Assembly (NCBI RefSeq): GCF_000187745.1
Contig: NZ_GL732486.1
Coordinates: forward strand, 740,278 to 804,277
Direction: 5' to 3'
Origin: Streptococcus sp. M334
GTDB lineage: Bacteria > Bacillota > Bacilli > Lactobacillales > Streptococcaceae
Length of the DNA: 64,000 nt
Part shown: positions 8,397 to 17,780 of the stretch, piece by piece
How positions within the stretch are numbered: position 1 is the first letter of the stretch
How the letters are laid out: the number at the start of each line of letters is the position of its first letter
Notes under the pieces: model-generated
What the model was told of the DNA's origin: nothing
The model's input: the letters and a program-made list of their open reading frames with translations, nothing else
The model's database searches: none
Program-made: the position numbers and the translations under genes

Positions 8397-8478
8397 CTAC
8401 TCTATACAAAATTTAAACATAAAACTTAGGTATACTTAATAAATGAGAATTAAAGTTAGCTATAACGAAAATAGTAGC

Positions 8479-8714
8479 ATATGTAAAACTCTAAGCAAGC
8501 AGAGCCTGCTTAGAGTTTTACAATTGAATTTCCCAAAGAGGAAACAAGATGAAAGCAGTCATTGCTTGTGCTCATAAGATTCTCAGAATCGTTTACAAAC
8601 TACTCTCCACCAAGCAGACTTATCAAAAAGAAAAGGCGCTAGGACTGAGGAAACAGTTCTAACGCAAAAACTAAAAAAATTTCAATTACTATAGCACAGG
8701 AAGTGATTTTTTAC
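8479..8714 (+). repeat. Right ~225-bp direct repeat with IS110-type transposase tail
   Basis: This copy matches 5744-5965 in the same orientation. It opens with a perfect inverted repeat, GTAAAACTCTAAGCA and its complement, at 8482-8521, able to form a 15-bp stem. The coding remnant at 8549-8662 reads MKAVIACAHKILRIVYKLL and ends ALGLRKQF without the amber codon of the left copy. The repeat ends at the 3' end of pdxT. Confidence 0.7.
8549..8662 (+). pseudogene. IS110-family transposase C-terminal remnant, open version
   Basis: This is a 37-codon open frame with an upstream aaagaggaaacaag that could act as a ribosome site. It is the same remnant as at 5811-5924 but with CAG where the other has TAG. 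Only the C-terminal tail of a transposase is present. Confidence 0.5.
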
Positions 8715-9295
8715 TATCTTTTTTCTTTACACATTTCGATAAAGTACTGGTGCAAGCGCACATCATCAGTCAACTCTGGATGAAAAGATGTCACCAACAT
8801 ATTTTTTTCTTGGGCTGCAACGATTTGATTGTCCACTGTTGCTAGAATTTCTACATTTTCTCCAACACTACTGATAATTGGACCACGGATAAAGGTCATT
8901 GGAATCTGACCTACTCCCTTACATTCTGCCTCAGTATAGAAACTTCCTAATTGACGCCCATAGGCATTGCGCTCGACCACCATATCCATAGTTCCTAGAT
9001 GACTCTCTTCTTGAGAAGCGATTTCCTTAGCCAGCAAAATTAAACCCGCACAGGTTCCAAAGGCTGGTAAGCCAGATAGAATGGCTTCTTGAATGGGAAT
9101 CAGCATGTTCTGATCTCGTAAGAGCTTGCCCATGGTTGTAGACTCTCCTCCAGGTAAAATCAAACCCGACAAGTCACTCTGTTCTTGCTGAAAATCCTCT
9201 AGATTTCTGATTTCAACACTAGCGACTCCTAATTGATCTAGCACTTTTGCATGTTCTACAAAGGCACCTTGCAAGGCCAATATTCCGATTTTCAT
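8714..9295 (-). CDS. pdxT: Pyridoxal 5'-phosphate synthase glutaminase subunit
   Basis: This 193-residue class-I glutaminase releases ammonia from glutamine and channels it to PdxS for vitamin B6 (PLP) synthesis. The nucleophile is C82 in GTCAGL, with H172 and E174 in SFHPEL completing the triad; the oxyanion region [13 protein letters not shown] is near residues 48-60. Length is typical. The pdxS stop TAG directly adjoins this ATG, so the two subunits are made together. The right IS110-type repeat abuts its 3' end. Confidence 0.96.
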   Translation of the reverse strand: MKIGILALQGAFVEHAKVLDQLGVASVEIRNLEDFQQEQSDLSGLILPGGESTTMGKLLRDQNMLIPIQEAILSGLPAFGTCAGLILLAKEIASQEESHLGTMDMVVERNAYGRQLGSFYTEAECKGVGQIPMTFIRGPIISSVGENVEILATVDNQIVAAQEKNMLVTSFHPELTDDVRLHQYFIEMCKEKR

Positions 9296-10171
9296 CTATT
9301 TTCCTCGCTCAGCCATGAGAATTTGGATTTCATTTTCATTAATACCAACCATGGCTTCTCCTAAATCTTCAGAGATTTGAGCTAGTATTTGAGGATTACG
9401 GAAGTTAGTCACAGCCTTAACAATGGCGCTCGCTCGTTTAACAGGATCTCCTGACTTGAAAATACCTGAACCGACAAAGACACCCTCTGCCCCTAATTGC
9501 ATCATAAGCGCAGCATCTGCTGGCGTTGCAACGCCTCCGGCCGCAAAGTTTACAACTGGCAATTTTCCATGTTCATGGACATATTGAACCAATTCTACAG
9601 GGACTTGCAAATCCTTGGCAGCAACATAAAGTTCGTCCTCACGTAGGTTTTGAATGCGACGAATTTCCTGATTCATCATACGCATATGACGAACAGCTTG
9701 GACGATATCTCCTGTACCTGGTTCTCCTTTTGTACGAATCATAGAAGCACCTTCAGCGATACGGCGCAAGGCTTCACCCAAATCCTTAGCTCCACAGACA
9801 AAAGGTACTTGAAATTCTTTCTTGTCCACATGGAAACGATCGTCAGCCGGAGATAAAACTTCACTCTCATCGATATAGTCAATTTCAATAGCCTCTAAAA
9901 TCTGAGCTTCAACAAAATGCCCGATTCTAACCTTGGCCATCACTGGAATACTAACCGCTTCTTGAATTTCCTTAATCATCTTTGGATCACTCATACGGGA
10001 AACACCACCAGCTGCACGAATATCAGCTGGAATCCGCTCCAAGGCCATAACAGCTGCCGCACCAGCAGCCTCTGCAATACGGGCCTGTTCAGGATTTTGA
10101 ACATCCATGATAACACCGCCCTTGAGCATCTGCGCCAAGTTTTTATTTAATTCATAACGATTTTCAGTCAT
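9296..10171 (-). CDS. pdxS: Pyridoxal 5'-phosphate synthase lyase subunit
   Basis: This 291-residue (beta/alpha)8 enzyme makes PLP from ribose 5-phosphate, glyceraldehyde 3-phosphate and ammonia supplied by PdxT. Key features are the Schiff-base lysine in [10 protein letters not shown], the second lysine in CGAKDLGEA, and the phosphate loops GEPGTGDI and [14 protein letters not shown] place the start at the ATG for MTENRYELN, preceded by gaggataaag. A longer frame from 10207 adds twelve low-complexity residues without homology to the family. It is the first gene of the pdxS-pdxT operon. Confidence 0.96.
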   Translation of the reverse strand: MTENRYELNKNLAQMLKGGVIMDVQNPEQARIAEAAGAAAVMALERIPADIRAAGGVSRMSDPKMIKEIQEAVSIPVMAKVRIGHFVEAQILEAIEIDYIDESEVLSPADDRFHVDKKEFQVPFVCGAKDLGEALRRIAEGASMIRTKGEPGTGDIVQAVRHMRMMNQEIRRIQNLREDELYVAAKDLQVPVELVQYVHEHGKLPVVNFAAGGVATPADAALMMQLGAEGVFVGSGIFKSGDPVKRASAIVKAVTNFRNPQILAQISEDLGEAMVGINENEIQILMAERGK

Positions 10172-10273
10172 TTCTTTATCCTCATTATTTGTATTGGTAG
10201 CTACCATTTCATTTTAAGTCAGATTAGAAGGAATCACAAGATAAAAAAAGGATAATTGTGTGGGTACAGATTG

Positions 10274-10424
10274 ATACTCAATGAAAATCAAACAGCAAAC
10301 TAGGAAGCTAGCCGCAGGTTGCTCATAGCACTGCTTTGAGGTTGCAGATAGAACTGACGAAGTCAGTACCCATACCTACGGTAAGGCGAAGCTGACGTGG
10401 TTTGAAGAGATTTTAGAAGAGTAT
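10274..10424 (-). repeat. BOX element (A-B-C on the minus strand)
   Basis: This is a boxC end (atactcaatgaaaatcaaac), a single boxB stem (gcactgctttgaggttgcag with gactgacgaagtcag-like arm) and a boxA end (gctgacgtggtttgaagaga). It sits between the pdxS 5' region and the nox terminator. Confidence 0.85.
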
Positions 10425-10426
10425 AA

Positions 10427-10465
10427 CTAAAAAACTATCTGACCTTAACCTAAGGCCAGATAGTT
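10427..10465 (-). terminator. Rho-independent terminator of nox
   Basis: The hairpin AACTATCTGgCCTTA / TAAGGtCAGATAGTT on the minus strand is followed by TTTTTAG. It lies 10 bp past the nox stop. Confidence 0.85.
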
Positions 10466-10474
10466 CATCAAATT

Positions 10475-11854
10475 TTATTTTTCAGCTGTAAGGGCAGCCA
10501 TTGTGATGTAGTTGTATGGTTTGTTGAAGTGTGGCAAGAAGAAGAGGTCTGTCAATGCCAATTTATCAATTGTCACATGCTCTTGGATAGCAAGTGAGAA
10601 CATGTGGATTCCCATGCTAATTGCAATATCATGTGAAACCATTTGGGCACCAAGAATTTCACGACTATCTTTGTCAAAGACAATCTTGATGGCTACTTCA
10701 TGGTTATCATGTTTCATGAATTCTGGTTTTTGAAGATCGTTAAAGCCTGTTTCAGTCGCATTGTAACCTGCAGCTTTTGCTTTTTCAAGAGTCAAACCAG
10801 TTGAAACCATGTGAAGACCATAGATTGAGATACCGTTTGAACCTTGAACACCGATTCCTTCCAATTCATGGCCACAAGCATTGTAGGCACCAACGATACC
10901 AGTACGAACAGCATTGGAAGCAAGGGCGATGTAGCTTGTATCTTTACGAGCGTTGTCATAGACAGTTGCACAGTCACCAACAGCAAATACACCTGGGAGT
11001 GATGTTTCTTGTTTCTTGTCTACAAGGAAGGCACCGTTGCGGAAGAGTTCAATCTTACCATCAGCAAGGGCTGTGTTTGGACGGAAACCAACCGCAAGGA
11101 TAACCATGTCCACATCGAAAGTTTCTTTATCAGTAATCAAGCGTTCAACTTTACCGTCACCTTCGATTGCTTTAACAGTTTGACCAAGAGCCAAGCGGAT
11201 GTTGTGGTCTTCCAAGTTCTTCGCCATCATTTGTGTGAAGTCTTTGTCATAGTAACCGTTCAAGACAGTATCAACGATATCAACAAGAACAACTTCTTTT
11301 CCAAGACGTTCAAAGGCTTCAGCAAGTTCAACACCGATGTAACCACCACCTACAACGGCGATACGGTCAAGGTGCTGACTCTTATCAGCAAGCTTATTGA
11401 TAACTTCTTCAGCATTTTGGTACAATTTCACGAATTGTACGTTTTCAAGAGTTGCCTTAAATTCGCGGTTTCCTTTAACAATTTCAACACCTTCGATTGG
11501 TGGCAAGATTGGTGTAGAGCCTGTAGCGAAAATCAATTTTTCGTATGATTCTTTGTGCTCTTTTCCTTCAACTTCTGCTGTAACAACTTTGTTGTCGTAG
11601 TCGATTGAAAGAACTGGTGAGTTCATGTAGACCTTAGCACCTTTAGCTTCCAATTTTTCTTTATCAGAATAGAACAAGCCCTCAGCACCGTCGATTTGTT
11701 CACCAATCCACAGGGCCATTCCACATCCTAGGAAAGAGATGTTAGAGTTTTGGTCAAATACAACGATTTCGTTCTCATTGCCAAAATTATCCAACATAGT
11801 ATTAATACATGCTGTACCAGCGTGGTTAGCACCAACTACAACGATTTTACTCAT
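10475..11854 (-). CDS. nox: NADH oxidase, water-forming
   Basis: This 459-residue flavoprotein of the pyridine-nucleotide disulfide reductase group reduces O2 to water with two NADH, using a single redox cysteine that cycles through sulfenic acid. That cysteine is C44 in [13 protein letters not shown]- and NADH-binding Rossmann motifs (VVVGANHAG at 5-13 and [15 protein letters not shown]) and the [11 protein letters not shown] motif are visible. Length fits Nox-2. It stands alone between a good promoter overlapped by a cre box and a terminator. It protects the cell from oxygen and regenerates NAD+. Confidence 0.95.
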   Translation of the reverse strand: MSKIVVVGANHAGTACINTMLDNFGNENEIVVFDQNSNISFLGCGMALWIGEQIDGAEGLFYSDKEKLEAKGAKVYMNSPVLSIDYDNKVVTAEVEGKEHKESYEKLIFATGSTPILPPIEGVEIVKGNREFKATLENVQFVKLYQNAEEVINKLADKSQHLDRIAVVGGGYIGVELAEAFERLGKEVVLVDIVDTVLNGYYDKDFTQMMAKNLEDHNIRLALGQTVKAIEGDGKVERLITDKETFDVDMVILAVGFRPNTALADGKIELFRNGAFLVDKKQETSLPGVFAVGDCATVYDNARKDTSYIALASNAVRTGIVGAYNACGHELEGIGVQGSNGISIYGLHMVSTGLTLEKAKAAGYNATETGFNDLQKPEFMKHDNHEVAIKIVFDKDSREILGAQMVSHDIAISMGIHMFSLAIQEHVTIDKLALTDLFFLPHFNKPYNYITMAALTAEK

Positions 11855-11892
11855 AGAAAAATTCCTACCTTCAATTTTAAATTTACTCTTCT

Positions 11893-11921
11893 AGTATAAC
11901 ATTTACTGTTAGCGTTTACAA
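11893..11921 (-). promoter_or_regulatory. nox promoter with overlapping cre (CcpA) site
   Basis: On the minus strand TTGTAA (11916-11921) and TATACT (11893-11898) are 17 bp apart. The -35 box and spacer form TTGTAAACGCTAACA (11907-11921), a full match to the cre consensus WTGNAANCGNWNNCW. CcpA binding here would be expected to repress. Confidence 0.75.
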
Positions 11922-12042
11922 GAGTTTTGCTGACTTTCCCGATTTTTTTGTAAAAAAATGTAAATAATCTGTATTTTATCAGCCTTTCTTACAATTACTC
12001 TTTATTTCTGAGCATATTTCTTGACAAGTTTACAAATTTTAT

Positions 12043-12071
12043 TTGTGAAAACGCTGACTTTATGGTATGCT
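12043..12071 (+). promoter_or_regulatory. apbE-operon promoter with overlapping cre-like site
   Basis: TTGTGA (12043-12048) and TATGCT (12066-12071) are 17 bp apart, with an extended -10 TGg. The spacer holds GTGAAAACGCTGACT (12045-12059), matching cre at 14 of 15 positions. The nox promoter diverges from the same intergenic region. Confidence 0.65.
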
Positions 12072-12161
12072 AGTATTATGGAAAGAAAATGTAAGGGATT
12101 AAATTTAGTATAAATTTACAATATTTCAATCTTCTTTTCATAAGAGAAAGGAGTTGATAGA

Positions 12162-13085
12162 TTGCCTCTTAGTTCACATTCCGAACGGCTAATGGGGACT
12201 ACTATCACTATTTCATTAGTGGATGAGCGAGCCGATAGCTTGCTTCAAAAATCCTTTGATTTACTCAAAGAGCTCGAATACCGCTTCAATGCCAATAGTA
12301 CGGAATCTGAGTTGATGGAAATCAATCATCAAGCTGGAATAGCTCCAGTCAAGGTTCATCCCGACCTGTTTGAACTAATTTCACTTGGCTTAGAGCATAG
12401 CCTAGCTCCCTCTAGCCATCTCAATATCAGCATTGGCCCCTTAATTCAAACCTGGCGCATCGGTTTTTCAGATGCTAAAGTTGCCCAACCTCAAGAAATT
12501 GAATCAGTGCTACCTTTAATCAATCCTCATTCTATCGAGTTAGATTCTTCTGTTTCCACTGTGTTCTTGAAACATAAAGGAATGAAGATCGATCTTGGTT
12601 GTTTAGCCAAGGGTTATAGTGCGGATAAGGTTGCCCAATTTCTTAGAGAAGAGGGAGTGACATCTGCCTTGATCAATCTAGGAGGGAATATCCTGACCAT
12701 TGGAAAAAATCAGTCAAGAGATAATCAACCTTGGCAAATCGGAATCCAAGATCCAGCTAATCCTCGGGGAAATCACTTAATGACAATCCCCGTTGTCAAT
12801 CAATCTGTCGTGACTTCAGGCATTTATGAACGTCACCTGACAGTTGATGGAAAAGACTACCATCATATTTTTGACAGCCAAACAGGATATCCTGTTGAAA
12901 CGGAACTAGCTAGTTTGACAATCATCTCTGATAAATCAGTCGATGGTGAAATCTGGACAACTCGTCTATTTGGAGAAAGACCTGCTTCTATCCTCTGGCA
13001 AGTCGAAAGTTTGGAGGGCATCGAAGCTATCCTCATCGATAAGGAAGGTCACCTAAGCTGTTCTTCAGGAATTCCTACTCTATAG
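12162..13085 (+). CDS. apbE: FAD:protein FMN transferase (ApbE family), cytosolic form
   Basis: This 307-residue ApbE-type enzyme takes FMN from FAD and attaches it through a phosphoester bond to a Thr or Ser in a target motif of the form Dxx(S/T)GA(S/T). Family landmarks are MGTTITIS near residue 11, KIDLGCLAKGYSADK and LINLGGNIL in the middle, and YHHIFDSQTGYPV followed by SVDGEIWTTRLF, which corresponds to the Mg/FAD-binding aspartate and threonine region. There is no signal peptide or lipobox, unlike most ApbE proteins, so it should act in the cytosol. The start is a TTG with gaaaggag eight bases before it. Two genes downstream, the third product carries two matching target motifs, so a substrate appears to be encoded in the same operon. 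Confidence 0.88.
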   Translation: MPLSSHSERLMGTTITISLVDERADSLLQKSFDLLKELEYRFNANSTESELMEINHQAGIAPVKVHPDLFELISLGLEHSLAPSSHLNISIGPLIQTWRIGFSDAKVAQPQEIESVLPLINPHSIELDSSVSTVFLKHKGMKIDLGCLAKGYSADKVAQFLREEGVTSALINLGGNILTIGKNQSRDNQPWQIGIQDPANPRGNHLMTIPVVNQSVVTSGIYERHLTVDGKDYHHIFDSQTGYPVETELASLTIISDKSVDGEIWTTRLFGERPASILWQVESLEGIEAILIDKEGHLSCSSGIPTL

Positions 13086-13146
13086 AAACACAACTGTTTC
13101 AATGGAGTTTTAAAATCGTATTATGTAAAAAGAGAAAGGAAATCTC

Positions 13147-13752
13147 ATGTTAAAACTTATTGCTATTGTTGGAACAAATTCAAAACGTTCTACAAACCGC
13201 CAATTGCTTCAATACATGCAAAAACACTTTGCTGAAAAAGCTGAAATTGAACTTGTTGAAATTAAAGACATTCCTGTCTTCAACAAACCAGCAGACAAGA
13301 ACGTACCTGCTGAAATTCTAGAAATAGCTGCTAAAATTGAAGAGGCAGATGGCGTTATTATCGGTACTCCTGAGTATGACCACTCTATCCCAGCTGTTTT
13401 GATGAGCGCTCTTGCTTGGTTGTCTTATGGTATCTACCCACTTTTGAATAAACCAATCATGATTACAGGTGCTTCATATGGTACGCTTGGTTCATCACGT
13501 GCCCAATTACAACTTCGCCAAATCTTGAATGCTCCAGAAATTAAAGCAAGTGTCCTTCCAGATGAATTCTTGCTTTCACATTCTCTTCAAGCCTTCACCC
13601 CAAGTGGAGACCTAGTAGATCTTGATGTTATCAAAAAACTGGATGCTACTTTTGACGACTTCCGTATCTTTGTAAAAATCACAGAAAAATTGCGTAACGC
13701 ACAAGAACTACTTCGCAAAGATGCTGAAGACTTTGACTGGGAAAATTTGTAA
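13147..13752 (+). CDS. NADPH-dependent FMN reductase family protein
   Basis: This 201-residue flavodoxin-fold protein has the FMN-phosphate loop GTNSKRSTNRQLL near residues 9-21, the GTPEYDHSIPAVL segment that contacts the isoalloxazine ring, and GASYGTLGSSRAQ. Such enzymes reduce flavins or quinones with NAD(P)H. It is 61 bp after apbE, with its own ribosome site (agaaaggaaatctc), and 18 bp before a longer paralogue whose N-terminal half is clearly its duplicate. It probably feeds electrons to, or forms heterodimers with, that paralogue. Confidence 0.88.
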   Translation: MLKLIAIVGTNSKRSTNRQLLQYMQKHFAEKAEIELVEIKDIPVFNKPADKNVPAEILEIAAKIEEADGVIIGTPEYDHSIPAVLMSALAWLSYGIYPLLNKPIMITGASYGTLGSSRAQLQLRQILNAPEIKASVLPDEFLLSHSLQAFTPSGDLVDLDVIKKLDATFDDFRIFVKITEKLRNAQELLRKDAEDFDWENL

Positions 13753-13770
13753 GATAGGAGACCAAAAAGA

Positions 13771-15015
13771 ATGAAATTTGTTGGACTTGTAGGATCAAAC
13801 TACGATCAATCATATAACCGTAAACTCTTGGAATTCATCCGCCGTCACTTCAAACTCAAATTTGAATTAGAAGTTCTTGAAATTGACGAAGTTCCAATGT
13901 TTAACCAAGACGAAAAATGGGACGAAAGTTTCCAATTACGTTATTTATATAACAAAATTACTCGTGCTGATGGTGTTATCATCGCTACTCCTGAGCACAA
14001 CCACACAATCTCAGCTTCCCTAAAATCTGTTCTTGAATGGCTTTCATACGAAGTTCATCCATTTGAAAATAAACCAGTCATGATTGTGGGTGCTTCTTAC
14101 TACGACCAAGGTACTTCTCGTGCCCAAGTTCACCTTCGTAAGATTCTTGACGCTCCAGGTGTCAATGCCTATACTCTTCCAGGAAATGAATTCCTTCTCG
14201 GTAAAGCTAAAGAAGCCTTTGATGTTAATGGGAATATCACAAATGAAGGAACTATTAATTTCCTTGAAACATGTTTAGACAACTTTGTGAAATATGTGGG
14301 AGTCGTTTCAAAATTGAAAAAACCAAAACCAATCGCACCAGAAGATTTATATTGTACAAATCCAATCGCAACTACCATTCAAGGAGTTGACCCTGATGAT
14401 CCTGAATGGGTAGAAAAAGCTGCTGAGCTTGTTGGAGCTGTTTCTGGAGATACTTACGTTAAATTAGACCACGGTATCTTGACAGTTAACCAAATTGATA
14501 TGTTCTTGAAAGCAATGCCATTTGAATTGACATTTGCAGATGATAACAATCAATTCTTGTACTTTAATAATGCACACCAAGACCCAGATACAATGTTTGG
14601 TAAACGTGTACGTGCTCAATCAGGAAATAGATTAGGAACAGTACACGGTACATTGCCAGATTCTAGAATGAAAAACGTTGAATGGGTTGTCGGCGTATTG
14701 CGTAACGGAGATCAAGAATATGTCCGTACAATTGTGCCGGGAACACCTGAAGGTGTTATTAATACCCATAATTACCAAGCAATGTACTACCCAGATGGTT
14801 CATATGCTGGAATTAATGAGATTATCTTTAATTTCCAACCATGGCTTGACTGGTACCTCAATACAACTGGTCAACGTCTAGTCGGTGGAAATGCTGCAGC
14901 TCCTGCTGGTGGACACGGTCACGGCGATGCAGATGCTACATCTGGAGCTTCTGATGCAGGTGATGCTGGAGGCCACGGTGGTGGCGCAGACGCTACATCT
15001 GGTGCAAGTAACTAA
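13771..15015 (+). CDS. FMN reductase fused to PAS-like domain and tail with two flavinylation motifs
   Basis: This 414-residue protein has three parts. Residues 1-180 are an NADPH-dependent FMN reductase (GSNYDQSYNRKLL, ATPEHNHTISASL, GASYYDQGTSRAQ). Residues about 225-370 resemble the PAS domain at the end of DUF438 proteins (FELTFADDNNQFLYFNN, GKRVRAQ). The last 40 residues are a Gly/His/Asp-rich tail with two copies of DATSGAS, at 388-394 and 407-413. Each copy fits the ApbE acceptor pattern Dxx(S/T)GA(S/T). With apbE in the operon, I infer that this tail carries one or two covalent FMN groups acting as an electron relay for the reductase domain. There is no signal peptide. Confidence 0.85.
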   Translation: MKFVGLVGSNYDQSYNRKLLEFIRRHFKLKFELEVLEIDEVPMFNQDEKWDESFQLRYLYNKITRADGVIIATPEHNHTISASLKSVLEWLSYEVHPFENKPVMIVGASYYDQGTSRAQVHLRKILDAPGVNAYTLPGNEFLLGKAKEAFDVNGNITNEGTINFLETCLDNFVKYVGVVSKLKKPKPIAPEDLYCTNPIATTIQGVDPDDPEWVEKAAELVGAVSGDTYVKLDHGILTVNQIDMFLKAMPFELTFADDNNQFLYFNNAHQDPDTMFGKRVRAQSGNRLGTVHGTLPDSRMKNVEWVVGVLRNGDQEYVRTIVPGTPEGVINTHNYQAMYYPDGSYAGINEIIFNFQPWLDWYLNTTGQRLVGGNAAAPAGGHGHGDADATSGASDAGDAGGHGGGADATSGASN

Positions 15016-15019
15016 TAAC

Positions 15020-15091
15020 TTTAGGAACCATCTTGGTTCCTTTTTTCGTGACAAAAGACTAGCAGACACAAACTGCTAGTCTTTTGATTAT
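15020..15091 (+). terminator. Tandem hairpins ending the apbE operon
   Basis: GGAACCatcttGGTTCC followed by TTTTTTC (about 15025-15047) is a good rho-independent terminator. A second longer stem (AAAAGACTAGCAG / CTGCTAGTCTTTT, about 15053-15087) follows immediately. Confidence 0.85.
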
Positions 15092-15126
15092 TATTTCACC
15101 TATCTTTGTTAAAAGAAAGAATACTT

Positions 15127-15231
15127 ATACTCAATGAAAATCAAAGAGCAAACTAGGAAGCTAGCCGCAGGCTGTACTTAAGTACGGCAAGGTGAAGCTG
15201 ATGTGGTTTGAATTTGATTTTCGAAGAGTAT
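15127..15231 (-). repeat. Short BOX element lacking boxB
   Basis: The boxC end (atactcaatgaaaatcaaag) joins the boxA end (gtacggcaaggtgaagctga ... gaagagtat) directly, with no boxB stem. It ends two bases before the stop of the DUF896 gene, so it acts as that gene's 3' untranslated region. Confidence 0.85.
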
Positions 15232-15233
15232 TA

Positions 15234-15491
15234 TTATGAATTTGGGTCATCGAGACTACGACCATGTAAACCTTTTTCACGTTGGACTTGGCGTAGTTTT
15301 TCTGGTGTAACATCGTTTCCTTCTTCATCCACAATTTTGATTCCCTCAATGTGGTGACGAACAGAGCGACGATAACCTTCGATGTACTCCTCACGTAGTT
15401 TAGCTTGTTCCACTTTTTCTTCTGGTGTCAAGCCTTCTGCTTTTTTCTTTTTAGCAAGCTCGTTGATACGATCAATTTTTTTCTGATCCAT
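15234..15491 (-). CDS. DUF896 family protein (YnzC-like)
   Basis: This 85-residue, highly charged helical protein starts [25 protein letters not shown], the hallmark of the YnzC/DUF896 family; it then has [22 protein letters not shown]. In Bacillus a relative belongs to the SOS-induced yneA operon, but the function is not settled. The ribosome site is weak (aaggagaagaa). It lies 41 bp downstream of glyS on the same strand and could be read from the glyQS transcript. Confidence 0.85.
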   Translation of the reverse strand: MDQKKIDRINELAKKKKAEGLTPEEKVEQAKLREEYIEGYRRSVRHHIEGIKIVDEEGNDVTPEKLRQVQREKGLHGRSLDDPNS

Positions 15492-15532
15492 TTCTTCTCC
15501 TTTGTGATAAGATAAAGTCCGTTTAACAGATT

Positions 15533-17569
15533 TTATTTGGTATTGATTTGGTTAAAACGTGCAAGTTTAGCTGCTTTTTGAGTTAAATGAGACAAGATAG
15601 CCAAACGATTTTGACGGACAGCCTGATCTTCTGCCATTACCATGGTATTCTCAAAGAATGCATCAATGACTGGGCTAAGAGCAAAGAGTTGTTTCAATTG
15701 CTGACTGGCAGTACCTGATAAAACAAGTGTATCTACTGCTTCAGCCAAGGATTTTTCATGGTCATTTTCAAAGAGAGCTGAATCAACTGTAGCCACTCCT
15801 TCTGCCTTCTCAGCCAAATTAAAGGCACGAGAAAGTGATTCAACTGATGGTTTGAAGTTTTCTTCCTTGCTTGCTTCTACGAGGGCACTTGCTGCTTCCA
15901 ACATATCTGCCACAACAAAGTTTGATCCTACAAGAACGGCTTCCTTAATATCTTTTGGAGTTGAACCCATCATTTTATCAACACGAGCCTTGATAAAGTC
16001 CATCACTTCTGCCTTATTTTCATAAGTCAAGCTGTTGAATTTCAAAGCATAAAGACTATCAATCAGCTCATCCATAGCAATGTGCCAACCAAAGGCATCC
16101 AAGATACGAACCACACCTTGAGTCGCGCGACGAAGGGCATAAGGGTCATTTGAACCTGATGGAATCAAACCTACTGAGAAGAAACTCAAAATCGTATCCA
16201 ATTTGTCTGCAATAGCAAGAATGGCTCCAACCTTGCTCTCTGGAAGTTCCCCTTCAGCTGATGTCGGCATGTAGTGTTCACGAATAGCAGCTGCCACCGC
16301 TGGAGTTTCCCCAGCAAGAAGGGCATATTTCTCACCCATAATTCCTTGGAGCTCGTCAAATTCACCAACCATACCTGTCAACAAGTCAAACTTGTAAATG
16401 GCTGCTGCACGGGCTAGGTCAATCGTTTCATCCGCTGACAAGCCTGCTTTTTCTGCCAAGAGAATAGCAATCTGACCAGTACGAATCATGTGTTCACGAA
16501 GGGAACCAATTTTCTCATGGAAGGTGACATTGTTTAATTTTTCAACAAGATCTGAAATCACCAATTTTTGGTCTTCACGCCAGAAGAATTCACCGTCTTC
16601 CAAACGAGCTACCAAAACTTTTTCATTTCCTTTGATGACATTTTTCAAATGCTCTGCATTTCCGTTACGGACAGAAATAAAGTTTGGCAAGAGTTTGCCA
16701 TCTTGATCACGGACGACAAAGTAACGTTGGTGTTCCTTCATTGAAGTCACCAAGACTTCTTCTGGAACTTCAAGATATTTGGCATCAAAACTTCCCATAA
16801 AGGCAGTTGGGTATTCAACCAAGTTCAAGACTTCATTCAGCAAATCCGCATCAATTTCGATACGTACACCATGTTTTGCCTCAATTTCCTTGATTTGGTC
16901 AACAATCATTTGCTCACGTTCACGTGGATCTGCTATTACAAATTGTGCACGAAGATCTTCTTCATAGCTCAATGCTGACTGAATTTTGGTTTCTTTCCCC
17001 AAGAAACGATGACCACGGCTCACACGACCTCCCTTGATATCAAGGAAATCCAAGTCAAACTCTTCTTCATCTAAAAGAACAGTCAAAGTGTGAACAGGGC
17101 GAATGTACTCAAAGCTATTTCCAGCCCAGTGCATGCTGACAGGGAAAGTCAGTGACTTCAAGACATCCACAACACCAGGAACAATGGCTTCAACTGCTTG
17201 ACCAACTTCTTCCTTAGTGACATAGACATATTCTTCACCCTTGATTTCACGGAATTCGATATCTTCAACCGTCAAGCCTTTTCCACGGACAAATCCTTGA
17301 GCTGCTTTGGTGAAGTTTCCATCACTATCCAAGGCAATTTTCTTTGCTGGACCCTTGAAATCTTCTGTCAAATCAGACTGTTTGTCTGCTAAATCAGTCA
17401 CACGAACAGCCAAACGACGTGGTGTTGAGAAGGTTTGAATAGCTTCAAAAGACAGGCGGTTTTCCTTGAGGAAGGCTGTCATTTTTTCGCCTAGTTGTTT
17501 TTCACTTGGTGTGACAACATAGGCTGGTAATTCTTCAAGACCGAGTTCTACTAATAAGTTTTTTGTCAT
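15533..17569 (-). CDS. glyS: Glycyl-tRNA synthetase beta subunit
   Basis: This 678-residue beta subunit of the bacterial alpha2beta2 glycyl-tRNA synthetase binds tRNA(Gly) and works with GlyQ to charge glycine. Recognisable segments are the start [17 protein letters not shown], the HD-like centre ([34 protein letters not shown]) and [16 protein letters not shown]. Length is normal. It follows glyQ across a 211-bp gap filled with hairpins, unusual for subunits that must be balanced. Both are under the T-box upstream of 19627. Confidence 0.96.
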   Translation of the reverse strand: MTKNLLVELGLEELPAYVVTPSEKQLGEKMTAFLKENRLSFEAIQTFSTPRRLAVRVTDLADKQSDLTEDFKGPAKKIALDSDGNFTKAAQGFVRGKGLTVEDIEFREIKGEEYVYVTKEEVGQAVEAIVPGVVDVLKSLTFPVSMHWAGNSFEYIRPVHTLTVLLDEEEFDLDFLDIKGGRVSRGHRFLGKETKIQSALSYEEDLRAQFVIADPREREQMIVDQIKEIEAKHGVRIEIDADLLNEVLNLVEYPTAFMGSFDAKYLEVPEEVLVTSMKEHQRYFVVRDQDGKLLPNFISVRNGNAEHLKNVIKGNEKVLVARLEDGEFFWREDQKLVISDLVEKLNNVTFHEKIGSLREHMIRTGQIAILLAEKAGLSADETIDLARAAAIYKFDLLTGMVGEFDELQGIMGEKYALLAGETPAVAAAIREHYMPTSAEGELPESKVGAILAIADKLDTILSFFSVGLIPSGSNDPYALRRATQGVVRILDAFGWHIAMDELIDSLYALKFNSLTYENKAEVMDFIKARVDKMMGSTPKDIKEAVLVGSNFVVADMLEAASALVEASKEENFKPSVESLSRAFNLAEKAEGVATVDSALFENDHEKSLAEAVDTLVLSGTASQQLKQLFALSPVIDAFFENTMVMAEDQAVRQNRLAILSHLTQKAAKLARFNQINTK

Positions 17570-17780
17570 GTTTTTTCTCCGAAAAGTATCTTTTTATTTT
17601 CCAGTTTGCCTTATGTGATTGGCACGCAAGCAACCAACTTCGTTGTTTCATTGCTAAAATTGGAGCCAAAAGTCTCCAATTTTGCCTAGTATCCTTAGCT
17701 TCACTAAGGATACCTTCATCACTGCGGCAACTGGCTCAGGGCTCACTCTGTTCGCCCATTTTCGTAATTTGTCACTCTCT
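17570..17780 (-). other. Hairpin-rich gap between glyQ and glyS
   Basis: No gene is seen. At least two perfect stems occur on the transcript strand: GTATCCTTAG / CTAAGGATAC (about 17690-17712) and ATTGGAG / CTCCAAT (about 17659-17681). Neither is followed by a T run, so they look like processing or stability structures and not terminators. Confidence 0.5.

Noticed and set aside
5744..8714. Calling the repeat-flanked region a composite transposon
   Set aside because: Neither repeat encodes a working transposase, and I see no target-site duplication, so only a repeat-flanked cassette is supported.
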